Positions 1 to 7,649 of a DNA stretch of 16,902 bases are shown here, one piece after another. The DNA comes from Spirochaeta sp. (lineage in GTDB: Bacteria; Spirochaetota; Spirochaetia; DSM-27196; Alkalispirochaetaceae): contig SKHA01000193.1 of assembly GCA_007117185.1 (NCBI GenBank), positions 1 to 16,902 on the forward strand. Reading direction: 5' to 3'. Position 1 is the stretch's first letter. Each line of letters starts with the position of its first letter. The notes beneath the pieces are model-generated. The model saw nothing but the letters and a program-made list of their open reading frames with translations. It ran no database searches and was not told where the DNA came from. The position numbers and the translations under genes are program-made.

Positions 1-375
1 CTGGTGCCGCAGAAGCGCGCCGGTGTCGCCGGTGGCGCGTCCGGGGAGAGCCAGCGGGACCGCTACGCCCAGATCCTGCGGTTGCTCAGCCGCGACGAGG
101 AGTATCACAAGCTCTTCTTTCAGGTGGTGCGGACGGTCTTTCCGGGGATCACCCGGCGAATTTCGTCGTTGAACCAGTCATTCAAGCTGGGGGTGCTGCT
201 CCTGCGGGACGAACAGAACGGGATAAACGCCCCTGCCTACGTCAAGTTGACCACTCACCTGCTCCACGATGTAGTCAACGCCGGGTTGGGCGTCTCAATC
301 AGTGCTACCTACAACGCCGCCGCCCAGGCGGTCCGGGCGGGGGTGGACCGTCTCATCGCTGACCGGCAGTGGTAG
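1..375 (+). CDS. C-terminal fragment of an unrecognised protein
   Basis: The reading frame is open from the first base and stops at TAG 373-375, so the gene very likely begins upstream of the window; a GTG at position 4 is the first possible start but has no visible ribosome site. About 124 residues are seen. The first 20 or so are Gly/Ala/Ser/Arg-rich and look like a linker. The rest looks like a compact, mostly helical domain with alternating hydrophobic and charged stretches, including a Leu-rich GVLLLRD segment. No signal peptide, membrane segment or catalytic motif is visible. I do not recognise the family. It converges on lemA, whose stop lies 9 nt away, with no clear terminator between them. 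Confidence 0.6.
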   Translation: MVPQKRAGVAGGASGESQRDRYAQILRLLSRDEEYHKLFFQVVRTVFPGITRRISSLNQSFKLGVLLLRDEQNGINAPAYVKLTTHLLHDVVNAGLGVSISATYNAAAQAVRAGVDRLIADRQW

Positions 376-384
376 AGGGGGAAC

Positions 385-951
385 TCAGTCTCCGAACTGA
401 ACCTGCGGTACCGCCCTGGCACTGTCGGAGATCTCGAAGTATTCCCGCTGTTCCAGACCGAAACGCGAGGCAAACATCGAGGAGGGGAAGGTGCGGATAC
501 GGCTGTTGAAGCGCCGGACCGCGTCGTTGTAGCGCGTCCTCGCCACGGCGATACGGTTCTCCGTTCCCGCCAGCTCGTCCTGCAGGCGGAGAAAATTCTG
601 GTTCGATTGCAGCTGGGGATAGTTCTCAACCACCACCAGAAGGCGCGACAACGCTCCCTGCAGTTCTTCGTACCCGGCAGCGGTCTCGCTCACCGAGCCC
701 GCTCCGGCCAGACGCGCCCGGGCGTTGGCGATATCCGCGAAGACCTGCCGCTCCTGGGTGGCAAACCCCTGAACGGTGGCCACCAGGTTGGGGATGAGGT
801 CGCTGCGCCGCTGCAGCTGGTTGTCGATCTCGGACCACGCCGCTTCTACCGTCTCGTCCATGGTGACCAGTGAGTTCCGCTGGGAGATCGTCCACCCCGC
901 CAGAACCGCGATCACCGCCACCGCAATCAGTGTTTTCTTTGTCTTGTCCAT
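385..951 (-). CDS. lemA: LemA family protein
   Basis: This 188-residue protein has the LemA pattern: a short basic N-terminus, one membrane segment at about residues 7-23, then a long helical periplasmic domain with the family's DNQLQRRSDLIPNLVATV segment and a later ENYPQLQSNQNFLRLQDEL segment. LemA proteins are membrane-anchored helical bundles of about 185-200 residues whose biochemical role is unsettled; they often sit next to TPM-domain or membrane protease genes. Here it is the last gene of a minus-strand operon, 17 nt after the TPM gene. The stretch before the ATG (GAGGAAAGGGACAATACAG) contains a plausible Shine-Dalgarno sequence. Length and motifs are typical, so family assignment is firm and function is not. 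Confidence 0.93.
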   Translation of the reverse strand: MDKTKKTLIAVAVIAVLAGWTISQRNSLVTMDETVEAAWSEIDNQLQRRSDLIPNLVATVQGFATQERQVFADIANARARLAGAGSVSETAAGYEELQGALSRLLVVVENYPQLQSNQNFLRLQDELAGTENRIAVARTRYNDAVRRFNSRIRTFPSSMFASRFGLEQREYFEISDSARAVPQVQFGD

Positions 952-968
952 CTGTATTGTCCCTTTCC

Positions 969-1784
969 TCAGAATCCCCGGGATGCCCCGCCGCCACCGA
1001 AACCACCTCCGCCGAAACCGCCGAATCCCCCGCCACCGCCGCGGAAGGAGCCGCCGCCGCGGAACGTTGTGGTACGGGTGTACCCCCGGTGGTGGGTACC
1101 AAATCCGCCGCCGTAAAAACCGCGGCGGAAGCTGCCGAAGAGCAGTGGCCAGAAGAAGAATCGGCCACCGCCAAAGAAGATAAAGACCAGGATAAAGACG
1201 ATCATCGGCCCCAGATCGTCGCCGCCTTGCGATCGGGCCGCCGCTGTTGCCGTGGGAGCTGCCCGGGTGCCCAGGTCAGACAGGTCCTGGCCGTACTCCT
1301 CGCCGATAACCGAGGCTACCATCCGGGCTGCCTCCAGAAAGCCTTCACCGTAGCGTCCCGCCTGGAACGCGGGAATGATAGCCTGATCGATGATCGCTCC
1401 GGCGCGGCCGTCGGGCAGGGCGCCTTCAAGGCCGTACCCCACCTCAATGCGTACCTCCCGCTCCTCCAGAGCCAGCAGGAGGATCACTCCGGTGTCGGCG
1501 TCGCTGTCGCCCACGCCCCATTGTTCCGCCAGGGCGATACCCAGCTGTTCAATCGAGCCGAAACCATAGCGCCCGTATCCTTCCAGCGCGGCCACCGCGA
1601 TCTGCGCCCCTGTCCGGCGCTCCACCTCCGCGGCGAGCTGCTCGATCCGCTGCCTGCTGGCGCTGTCGATCACGTTGACCGTGTCGACGACGTATCCGCT
1701 GCCCCGGGGGAGAGACTGGGCCTGCGCCACCATCGGTAACAGAGTCGCCGTGACGAGGAAACCGACCAGTGCAAGAACTTTCAT
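969..1784 (-). CDS. TPM-domain protein (YgcG/Psb32-like), secreted and membrane-anchored
   Basis: This 271-residue protein has a signal peptide (residues 1-22, predicted cleavage after AQA), a TPM domain at about 28-165, a hydrophobic, probably membrane-spanning stretch at about 192-216, and a Gly/Phe/Arg-rich tail (221-271). Within the TPM domain the family segments DTVNVIDSASRQRIEQLA, TGAQIAVAAL, DTGVILLLALEEREVRIEVG and a GLEGALPDGRAG loop are clear. TPM proteins are extracytoplasmic and include the plant photosystem II repair factor TLP18.3/Psb32; a phosphatase activity has been proposed for some, but the bacterial role is unclear. The ATG overlaps the stop of the upstream nucleotidyltransferase gene as ATGA, so translation is probably coupled, and lemA follows 17 nt later. 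TPM and LemA genes recur together, which suggests a shared envelope role. Confidence 0.92.
   Translation of the reverse strand: MKVLALVGFLVTATLLPMVAQAQSLPRGSGYVVDTVNVIDSASRQRIEQLAAEVERRTGAQIAVAALEGYGRYGFGSIEQLGIALAEQWGVGDSDADTGVILLLALEEREVRIEVGYGLEGALPDGRAGAIIDQAIIPAFQAGRYGEGFLEAARMVASVIGEEYGQDLSDLGTRAAPTATAAARSQGGDDLGPMIVFILVFIFFGGGRFFFWPLLFGSFRRGFYGGGFGTHHRGYTRTTTFRGGGSFRGGGGGFGGFGGGGFGGGGASRGF
972..1124 (-). repeat. Gly-rich low-complexity tail of the TPM protein
   Basis: These bases encode residues 221-271, in which short units such as FRGGG, GGFGG and GGGGF repeat, all read from GGN-type codons. The DNA on the plus strand is a run of CCGCC/CCACC-like units. Such tails are common in this subfamily. 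The tail follows the membrane segment and is presumably disordered. Confidence 0.8.
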
Positions 1785-2512
1785 TCCCCTCGGTCTCCCC
1801 GGAGAAAGTCTACCTTCTGAGCGAGCTCAGAGAGGCGGCGGTCCAGGTGATCGCTCAACTCCAGCGTATCAGCGCCGCGGTCATCCCGAAGCTTCAGCAG
1901 GGTGATGAAAGGGGTGGTGTCCAGGTCATACAGCCGTCCGACAGTGCGGATCATCTCTTCGGTTTCCCCGGGGATCTTTGACTCTCCCGCCAGCCGGATC
2001 AACCCGCGGAACACCGCCGCCAGCGGTCCGAACCACTCCAGCAGTTCCCGCCGCAGCGCCCGCCGTCTGCCCCGGGAGGCGAGGTTCATCTGCCGCAGCG
2101 CCACAAGAGTACCCCGGAGCTGGTGCTCCAGCTGGTGCCGCAGGTTGTGGTTCTGCAGGTCCAGTTCTCCGGTGGGGTCGGTGCCGGCGATGGTGCGGTG
2201 GGCGTCAACGATATCGGCGTACTCCATGGGGAAGACATCAGCGGAGGTGATGAACTCCCGTCTGGTAAGGATCAGCGGGGTGATCCGCTCCCGGGTGAGG
2301 AACCCTCGTGCAGAGGTCCCAAACTGACGGATCAGCTCCGGAGCCGGCTCGGTGAGGAGAATAAGCACGTTGATATCCGAGCTGCCCCGGCGCCAGGTGC
2401 CGCGGACATAGCTGCCGTACAGAGTGATCGAGTCCAGGGTTGTGGTAAAGATCGATTCCAGCCGCTCACGCAGGGCCTGATCGATTGATGTATCTTCTGT
2501 TGCCATGGCCAT
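1781..2512 (-). CDS. Nucleotidyltransferase-fold protein
   Basis: Taking the ATG at 2512 gives 243 residues. Residues 33-48 contain GSYVRGTWRRGSSDIN, which fits the minimal nucleotidyltransferase pattern (GS, then an acidic pair about 12 residues on). In this protein the second acidic position is Asn (D46-I-N48), so activity may be altered or lost. The remaining two thirds is helical, with HNLRHQLEHQLRG and a Leu-rich C-terminal part. It heads an operon with the TPM gene (4-nt ATGA overlap) and lemA. A TTG at 2542 would add ten residues and an ATG at 2506 would remove two; neither has a good ribosome site, and 2512 is a compromise. Substrate is unknown; it is not an obvious antitoxin (no adjacent HEPN toxin). 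Confidence 0.85.
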   Translation of the reverse strand: MAMATEDTSIDQALRERLESIFTTTLDSITLYGSYVRGTWRRGSSDINVLILLTEPAPELIRQFGTSARGFLTRERITPLILTRREFITSADVFPMEYADIVDAHRTIAGTDPTGELDLQNHNLRHQLEHQLRGTLVALRQMNLASRGRRRALRRELLEWFGPLAAVFRGLIRLAGESKIPGETEEMIRTVGRLYDLDTTPFITLLKLRDDRGADTLELSDHLDRRLSELAQKVDFLRGDRGE

Positions 2513-2553
2513 AAGATGAACACTTTTGGTGGCACGAGGCAAGGGGAACGGGT

Positions 2554-2565
2554 TATGCTCAGAAG
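2554..2565 (+). promoter_or_regulatory. Possible -10 box just upstream of the DUF4954 start
   Basis: TATGCT at 2554-2559 matches four of six positions of the -10 consensus and ends 6 nt before the ATG at 2566. No convincing -35 box lies 16-19 nt further upstream, and the only purine-rich stretch (AAGGGGAA, 2541-2548) is too far from the ATG to be a Shine-Dalgarno site. This hints at a leaderless start but is weak. Confidence 0.25.
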
Positions 2566-4647
2566 ATGAGCGAACTTGTGCACATTGTTCCCGGTGAGGA
2601 GATCGGCCGCGGTTTCATCGGCGGTGAAGACGAATACCGTATTCGCAACACTCAGGTACAGCCCCCCCCGGGTGGCTGGCGCTCCCTCACTTCCGACGAG
2701 GTGGAGCGGCTGGTAAAGAACAACAACTACGCCGAGAACTGGGATGATCTTCTGGTGTCGGACCCCTTCGACCCCCAGCAGATCCGCAACAACCGCTTCT
2801 ACGGGCTGGTGCGGCTGGGGGCGGTGCGTGACGCCGTGGCGGAGTATCACGACTTGCGCCTCCCCACAGGGATCTCCGACAGCACCATCATCGCCAGCGA
2901 TATCGGTGACGACATGGCCATTCACAACGTCTCTTACATGGCCCATTACATCGTGGGCAGCCGCTGCATCCTCTTCAACCTGGACGAGTTGCACGTCACC
3001 AACCACGCCAAGTTCGGCAACGGTATCGTCAAGGAGGGCGAGAGCGAGGACGTGCGCATCTGGCTGGACGTGATGAACGAGGGCGGCGACCGCCGGATCC
3101 TCCCCTTTGACGGGATGATCGCCGCAGACGCGTACCTTTGGGCGCGGTACCGGGATGACCGCGAGCTGATGCAGCGGCTCAAAGAGATCACCCAGCAGGT
3201 GGTGGACCCGCGCCGGGGGTACTACGGGACAATCGGCGAGGGGTCGGTGATCAAAAACTGCCGCATCCTCAAGGACGTCAAGGTTGGAGAGCGCTGTTAC
3301 ATCAAGGGCGCCAACAAGCTGAAGAACCTCACCGTCAACTCCTCTCCGGAGGAACCTACCCAGATCGGCGAGGGGGTGGAGCTGGTAAACGGGATCATCG
3401 GCTGCGGGTGCAAGGTGTTCTACGGGTGCAAAGCGGTGCGCTTCATCCTGGGGAACAACTCCAGCCTCAAGTACGGCGCCCGGCTGATCAACTCGTTCCT
3501 GGGAGACAACTCCACCATCTCCTGTTGCGAGGTGCTGAATAACCTCATCTTTCCTGCCCACGAGCAGCACCACAACAATTCCTTTCTCGTTGCCGCGGTG
3601 GTGAAGGGCCAGAGCAACATCGCTGCGGGAGCCACCATCGGCTCCAACCACAACAGCAGATCCAACGACAACGAGATCGAGGCGGGGCGTGGCTTCTGGC
3701 CGGGCCTCTCCTCCAGCTTCAAGCACAGCTGCCGCTTTGCCTCCTTTGTGCTGCTGGCCAAAGCTGACTATCCCGTGGAGATGGAGATTCCCTTTCCCTT
3801 CTCCCTGGTGGCCAACAACGTCCACCGGGATCGGCTGGAGATCGTCCCGGGATATTGGTGGGTGCACAATATGTATGCCCTGGAGCGCAACAGTTGGAAG
3901 TTCCTGGTTCGGGACAAGCGCATCCGGAAGCAGCAGAACCTGGAGTTCGACTATCTGGCGCCGGACTCGGTGGAGGAGATCTTCAACGCCCTGGCACTGC
4001 TGGAACCCTGGAAGGAAGAGACCGGGGAGGTGGTGATCTCCGGGGGAACTCTTGATCAGGGTGGGGTATTCGAGCGCTCCAACAGGGCGGTGGTGGTCCG
4101 CAACCCCGCCCGGGCGACAGCGGCGTACCGGGAGATGCTGGTGCACTACGCGATGACGGTGATGAACGCGTACGAGGGTGACCCGCCACCGGCGCCGCCG
4201 GATCGGGCGCTGCGGCGCTGGGTCAATCTTGGCGGGCAACTGATTATGGAGGATGATGTGGACCAGCTGCGCCGGGACATCCGCAAGGGAGTGCTGCCGG
4301 ACTGGCAGTCGATTCACCGGCGTTACGACGAGCTTTGGGAGCACTATCAGGACCACAAGCGCCATCACGCCCGGCTGGCTCTGGCGGTGTGGGCCGGGGT
4401 GGACCCGGAGGACCTGACGGAGGATCACTGGAGGCAGGCAGTCGCCGAGGAGATCCGCATCCAGCAGCTCATCGCCGACCGCGTCCACGGCAGCCGGCAG
4501 AAGGACTTCCAGAACCGCTTCCGTCGCGCTACCTACCGCAACGACGAGGAGATGACCGCGGTGGTGGGGACGCTGGAAGACAGCGACTTCGTTCATCTGG
4601 CCCGGGAGCGCAGTGCCCGGGCGATAGCGCATCTCCAGTCCCTGTGA
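2566..4647 (+). CDS. DUF4954 family protein (left-handed beta-helix)
   Basis: This 693-residue protein resembles the DUF4954 family, known to me mainly from Spirochaetes and Bacteroidetes and without an assigned reaction. Residues about 100-160 and 220-370 carry hexapeptide-like turns rich in I/V-G-x-G/N-x steps (GTIGEGSVIKNC, VKVGERCYIKGA, NSSLKYGARLINSFLGDNSTI, AAGATIGSNHNSR), as in left-handed beta-helix acyltransferases and sugar-nucleotide enzymes. The C-terminal 230 residues are helical and charged. Length is in line with family members as I remember them. There is no signal peptide, so it should be cytosolic. Its stop overlaps the start of the GNAT-ATPase gene (TGATG), implying coupled expression and possibly joint function. 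The beta-helix suggests acyl or sugar-nucleotide chemistry, but that is only an inference. It is divergent from the nucleotidyltransferase operon, 53 nt away. Confidence 0.88.
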   Translation: MSELVHIVPGEEIGRGFIGGEDEYRIRNTQVQPPPGGWRSLTSDEVERLVKNNNYAENWDDLLVSDPFDPQQIRNNRFYGLVRLGAVRDAVAEYHDLRLPTGISDSTIIASDIGDDMAIHNVSYMAHYIVGSRCILFNLDELHVTNHAKFGNGIVKEGESEDVRIWLDVMNEGGDRRILPFDGMIAADAYLWARYRDDRELMQRLKEITQQVVDPRRGYYGTIGEGSVIKNCRILKDVKVGERCYIKGANKLKNLTVNSSPEEPTQIGEGVELVNGIIGCGCKVFYGCKAVRFILGNNSSLKYGARLINSFLGDNSTISCCEVLNNLIFPAHEQHHNNSFLVAAVVKGQSNIAAGATIGSNHNSRSNDNEIEAGRGFWPGLSSSFKHSCRFASFVLLAKADYPVEMEIPFPFSLVANNVHRDRLEIVPGYWWVHNMYALERNSWKFLVRDKRIRKQQNLEFDYLAPDSVEEIFNALALLEPWKEETGEVVISGGTLDQGGVFERSNRAVVVRNPARATAAYREMLVHYAMTVMNAYEGDPPPAPPDRALRRWVNLGGQLIMEDDVDQLRRDIRKGVLPDWQSIHRRYDELWEHYQDHKRHHARLALAVWAGVDPEDLTEDHWRQAVAEEIRIQQLIADRVHGSRQKDFQNRFRRATYRNDEEMTAVVGTLEDSDFVHLARERSARAIAHLQSL

Positions 4648-6623
4648 TGTCCACCGAGGCCGCCAACGCCATCCAGCCTCTGACCCCGGAGCTGGAACTC
4701 TCTATCGAGCGCAACCCCCTGCTGAACATCGATACCTTTCTGATTCCCAGCCCCTACGTGAAGGACGCCCGGCTGGAGAAGGACCTTGAGCACAGTTTTG
4801 TCTGGCTGCAGGAAGGTGAGATTCTGGGGTATATCCTGGTCTACTCGGATCGGGAAGAGCAGACCTTTCTCATCTACAAACTGGTGACCAGCCCATTCGT
4901 CCGGGGTGGAGGTATCGGCAGCGCTCTGGCAGCACACATGGTACATTCCGTTGCTCCTGCGGCGCTCCTGTACCTGTACATCTGGGAGAAACAGGCGGAC
5001 TCGCTGGAGTTCTTTCTGCGACGGGGCTTCCAGATGGGGGAAACCATCGTCTACCGGAATCTGGTGTTTTTTCATCTTTCCGGGAATGCCGGGGATGTGG
5101 TTGCGCGCCTCGGGAAGGGGCCGCAGCATGCTCTGCTCTCCCGGGAGGAGATCGGCCGCACCCGTCACGATGCACGCAAGACGATCCGTTTTCTCTCGCA
5201 CATGGTGGACATGCTCTCCATCGACAACTGCGGCCGGATCATCGAGGACATCAATCGCGAGACGACGTCGCTGGTGAACATCCTCAACTCCTTCCGGGAT
5301 TCCATGAGCCGGGTCCACGAGGTGAACATCACCGAGCTGATTCTGGAGCGGATCGTGCCCTACGTGGGCGGCTCCATGGTCAACTGCGAATTGCGGCTGA
5401 AACTGCAGAAGACCAGCATGGTCGTCCTGGGAAACTACGTCAGTTTCGGCCGCGCCTTCGTGAATATCGTTGCCAACTCCCTGGAGGCGATCAGCGCCTC
5501 AGGTCGTCCCGACGGGATCATGGAGATCAAGATCGCCGAGGAACAGGGAGTTCCCTACGTCCGTTTTCGTGACAACGGGGTGGGGATGACCACCGACCAG
5601 TTGGAGCGCGATGGTGAGGGCATTCCCCGGTTTGTTGGCAACTCCACCAAGATCCGCAAAGAAGGGGAGGGGTTGGGAACACTGCAAATCTTCAGCACCT
5701 TCGGGCCGGAAAACATCACCGTGGACGGGCGGCCAAACAGGGGGTGCACCTGGCGAATTTCCTTCCGGAAGCCCCTGGCCCACAGCGACCCCTGGTACGC
5801 CCGGCTGGAGCAGCGATTCCACGAGTTTTCCCGGTTGAACGAGGTTGGCCGGGACATCCTGCCCCCGGAGGCCCCGCCGCAGGAATGGATCGGGTACATC
5901 TGGCAGACCCGCAAGATCGAGATCTTCCTCTTTGATGTGATTCTGCATTTCAGCGCCCACCACAACATCCGCACCATCTTTCGCACCGTCTTCTCATTCC
6001 TGATGACGGATATCACCTGGGAGGTCCTCTCTGCGGAGGTGGAGAATCTGCGGGTGGACCGGGTGGTGATGAAAACATGGCTCCTGGACGCAGCGCGTAT
6101 CCTGCGTGAGCGCTGGGAGTTTATCGGCGACCCGTCGTCGCCGGAGCTCTCCGGGGCGATGCTGAAAAGCTACGGGCAGGCTGTTGAGAATGTGATTATC
6201 TTTACCCTCAACCCCGTTACCGGACGCTTCTTTGCCACCGACCGCAAGCTGGCAGAACATCTGGACTTCGCACCGTATCTGCAAGCGCCGCGGGAGCAGC
6301 TGCTGCGGGGAGAGTTCATCGGCGACCTGAAGAATACTGATCGTCCTGTCTTTCTGGGGGTCTGGAGTGTCGACTCCGAAGCAGATCTGCTGAACAAGCT
6401 GAAGCTGGTTCAGGCTGGGGTACGGAAGCTGCTGCAGATTGGAATTGACCCGGAGAAGAAGCTGGCGCTGTACCAGACCACCACAGTGCGACACACCCGT
6501 GATCTGGACAGCGACGCTACCGCAACGCTCCGCTCCTTTGCGCTCCTGGACACCCCGGGGCTGCTGCGGTTCACCCGGGATGCCGACGACGAGCTGCAGG
6601 GCTACCTCTCAGGTCAGGACTGA
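4647..6623 (+). CDS. GNAT acetyltransferase domain fused to a histidine-kinase-type ATPase
   Basis: From the ATG at 4647, whose A is the last base of the DUF4954 stop, the product has 658 residues. Residues about 30-145 form a GNAT domain with the acetyl-CoA loop VRGGGIGSAL (85-94) and a following YIWEKQADSLEFFLRRGF segment. Residues 168-225 resemble a short dimerisation helix pair with a candidate phospho-acceptor H174 in RHDARK. Residues 260-375 form a GHKL ATPase domain: N box NIVANSLEAI (N277), G1 box DNGVGM (309-314) and G2 box GEGLGT (340-345). The last 280 residues are mostly helical and unrecognised. It has no membrane segment, so it is a soluble sensor or enzyme. No response regulator gene is in the window. 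The upstream extension of the open frame to 4335 lies inside DUF4954 in another frame and was discarded; a GTG at 4644 is an alternative start. The fusion order GNAT then kinase is unusual. Confidence 0.85.
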   Translation: MSTEAANAIQPLTPELELSIERNPLLNIDTFLIPSPYVKDARLEKDLEHSFVWLQEGEILGYILVYSDREEQTFLIYKLVTSPFVRGGGIGSALAAHMVHSVAPAALLYLYIWEKQADSLEFFLRRGFQMGETIVYRNLVFFHLSGNAGDVVARLGKGPQHALLSREEIGRTRHDARKTIRFLSHMVDMLSIDNCGRIIEDINRETTSLVNILNSFRDSMSRVHEVNITELILERIVPYVGGSMVNCELRLKLQKTSMVVLGNYVSFGRAFVNIVANSLEAISASGRPDGIMEIKIAEEQGVPYVRFRDNGVGMTTDQLERDGEGIPRFVGNSTKIRKEGEGLGTLQIFSTFGPENITVDGRPNRGCTWRISFRKPLAHSDPWYARLEQRFHEFSRLNEVGRDILPPEAPPQEWIGYIWQTRKIEIFLFDVILHFSAHHNIRTIFRTVFSFLMTDITWEVLSAEVENLRVDRVVMKTWLLDAARILRERWEFIGDPSSPELSGAMLKSYGQAVENVIIFTLNPVTGRFFATDRKLAEHLDFAPYLQAPREQLLRGEFIGDLKNTDRPVFLGVWSVDSEADLLNKLKLVQAGVRKLLQIGIDPEKKLALYQTTTVRHTRDLDSDATATLRSFALLDTPGLLRFTRDADDELQGYLSGQD

Positions 6624-7585
6624 GCGGCGCCGTAGATCCCGTCGATCATCACCTGGTTGCCCCGGGAAAACTCCAGGGTGCAGGGGTAGGGCTCATCGGT
6701 GAGGACACTTCGGTTGAACGCCTCAGCCTGAAGGACATACTGCCGTGTGCCGGCGAAACGCTCTATTCGCTCCGTCCCGTCAGCGCCGCGGACGCGAATC
6801 CGCTCGCCGTCGTAGAGGCCGGCGTTGAACGGCGCCTCCACGGCGATGAACCCGTCGGTGCCGTGGAAGTACATTTCCTGCCGAGGGCTCATGCGCATGG
6901 AACAGTAGAACTCCATGGCGAACCCGGGAAACCGGGCCTGTACCGACGCGGTGGCGTCGATCCCGTTCTCCCACTCGATTCGGGATGAGATCTCGGTGGG
7001 CTCCTCACCGGTGACAAAGCGGGTGGTCACGGCGGGATAGACCCCGATATCCCGGAGGGCACCCCCCCCGGCGTCAGCACGGTTGCGGATGTTATCTTTC
7101 TGGTCTCCGTTATTGAACGAGAACGCCCCCTGAACCATCTTGAGGGTACCGATCTCTCCGGACGCCAGGATCTCCCGGACCCGAAGCCACTGGGGGTGGT
7201 GAGTCACCATAAATGCCTCGGCAACCACCAGGCCGGAGCGGTCCCGGGCCGCGATCAGCTGGTCGATCTCCTCCGCCTTGAGGGCGATGGGCTTCTCGCA
7301 CAGCACGTGTTTGCCTGCCTCTACCGCCCGGGTGGTCCACTCCACGTGCATGTGGTTGGGCAGCGGAATGTACACAGCATCCACGTTTGGATCCGCAAGC
7401 AGTTCTTCGTAGTGCCCATGGATGGTGAGCCCGGGATATTGCTCCAGCCAGTTAGCCGCTCCTTCAGGCGAGCGAGTGGCCAGGGCGGTGAAATGACCGT
7501 TTCGCGCCTCATGAAGGGCGGGACAAACGTGTTCTCTGGCGATCTTTGCCGCTCCAAGAACGCCCCAACGTACCGTATTATTCAT
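6614..7585 (-). CDS. Gfo/Idh/MocA family NAD(P)-dependent oxidoreductase
   Basis: This 323-residue protein has an N-terminal Rossmann fold with the nucleotide loop GVLGAAKIA (8-16), the family's EKP motif (E97-K98-P99, in HVLCEKPIAL), and GGGALRDIGVYP in the C-terminal domain. That last segment resembles the sugar/dihydrodiol dehydrogenase branch (for example D-xylose 1-dehydrogenase-like enzymes). The likely reaction is oxidation or reduction of a sugar or cyclitol hydroxyl with NAD(P); the substrate cannot be read from sequence. The ATG at 7585 is preferred over the ATG at 7603 because the latter would lie upstream of a good -10 box and would add residues not expected before the first beta strand. 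There is no Shine-Dalgarno site. Its 3' end overlaps that of the GNAT-kinase gene by 10 nt, tail to tail, and it is divergent from the MFS transporter gene. Confidence 0.9.
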   Translation of the reverse strand: MNNTVRWGVLGAAKIAREHVCPALHEARNGHFTALATRSPEGAANWLEQYPGLTIHGHYEELLADPNVDAVYIPLPNHMHVEWTTRAVEAGKHVLCEKPIALKAEEIDQLIAARDRSGLVVAEAFMVTHHPQWLRVREILASGEIGTLKMVQGAFSFNNGDQKDNIRNRADAGGGALRDIGVYPAVTTRFVTGEEPTEISSRIEWENGIDATASVQARFPGFAMEFYCSMRMSPRQEMYFHGTDGFIAVEAPFNAGLYDGERIRVRGADGTERIERFAGTRQYVLQAEAFNRSVLTDEPYPCTLEFSRGNQVMIDGIYGAAQS

Positions 7586-7593
7586 AGAACGCC

Positions 7594-7622
7594 AGTATAC
7601 CATGATCCGGTTATTGTTTCAC
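7594..7622 (-). promoter_or_regulatory. Candidate promoter of the Gfo/Idh/MocA gene, near-leaderless
   Basis: Read on the minus strand, GTGAAA (7622-7617, four of six to the -35 consensus) is followed after 17 nt by TATACT (7599-7594, five of six to the -10 consensus). The -10 box ends 8 nt before the ATG at 7585, so transcription should start at or next to the start codon. No Shine-Dalgarno site exists. Confidence 0.55.
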
Positions 7623-7649
7623 CCGCCCGAAGCGGATTACTCTCCGGTG

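Noticed and set aside
2332..4632. Very long minus-strand open frame antisense to DUF4954
   Set aside because: Its translation is rich in Val/His/Pro/Leu in the way typical of antisense frames in high-GC genes and shows no domain, while the plus-strand frame matches DUF4954 throughout.
4335..4646. N-terminal extension of the GNAT-kinase open frame
   Set aside because: The extension overlaps the DUF4954 coding region in another frame and is Gly/Arg/Pro-rich without structure; the GNAT domain begins soon after the ATG at 4647, which overlaps the upstream stop.
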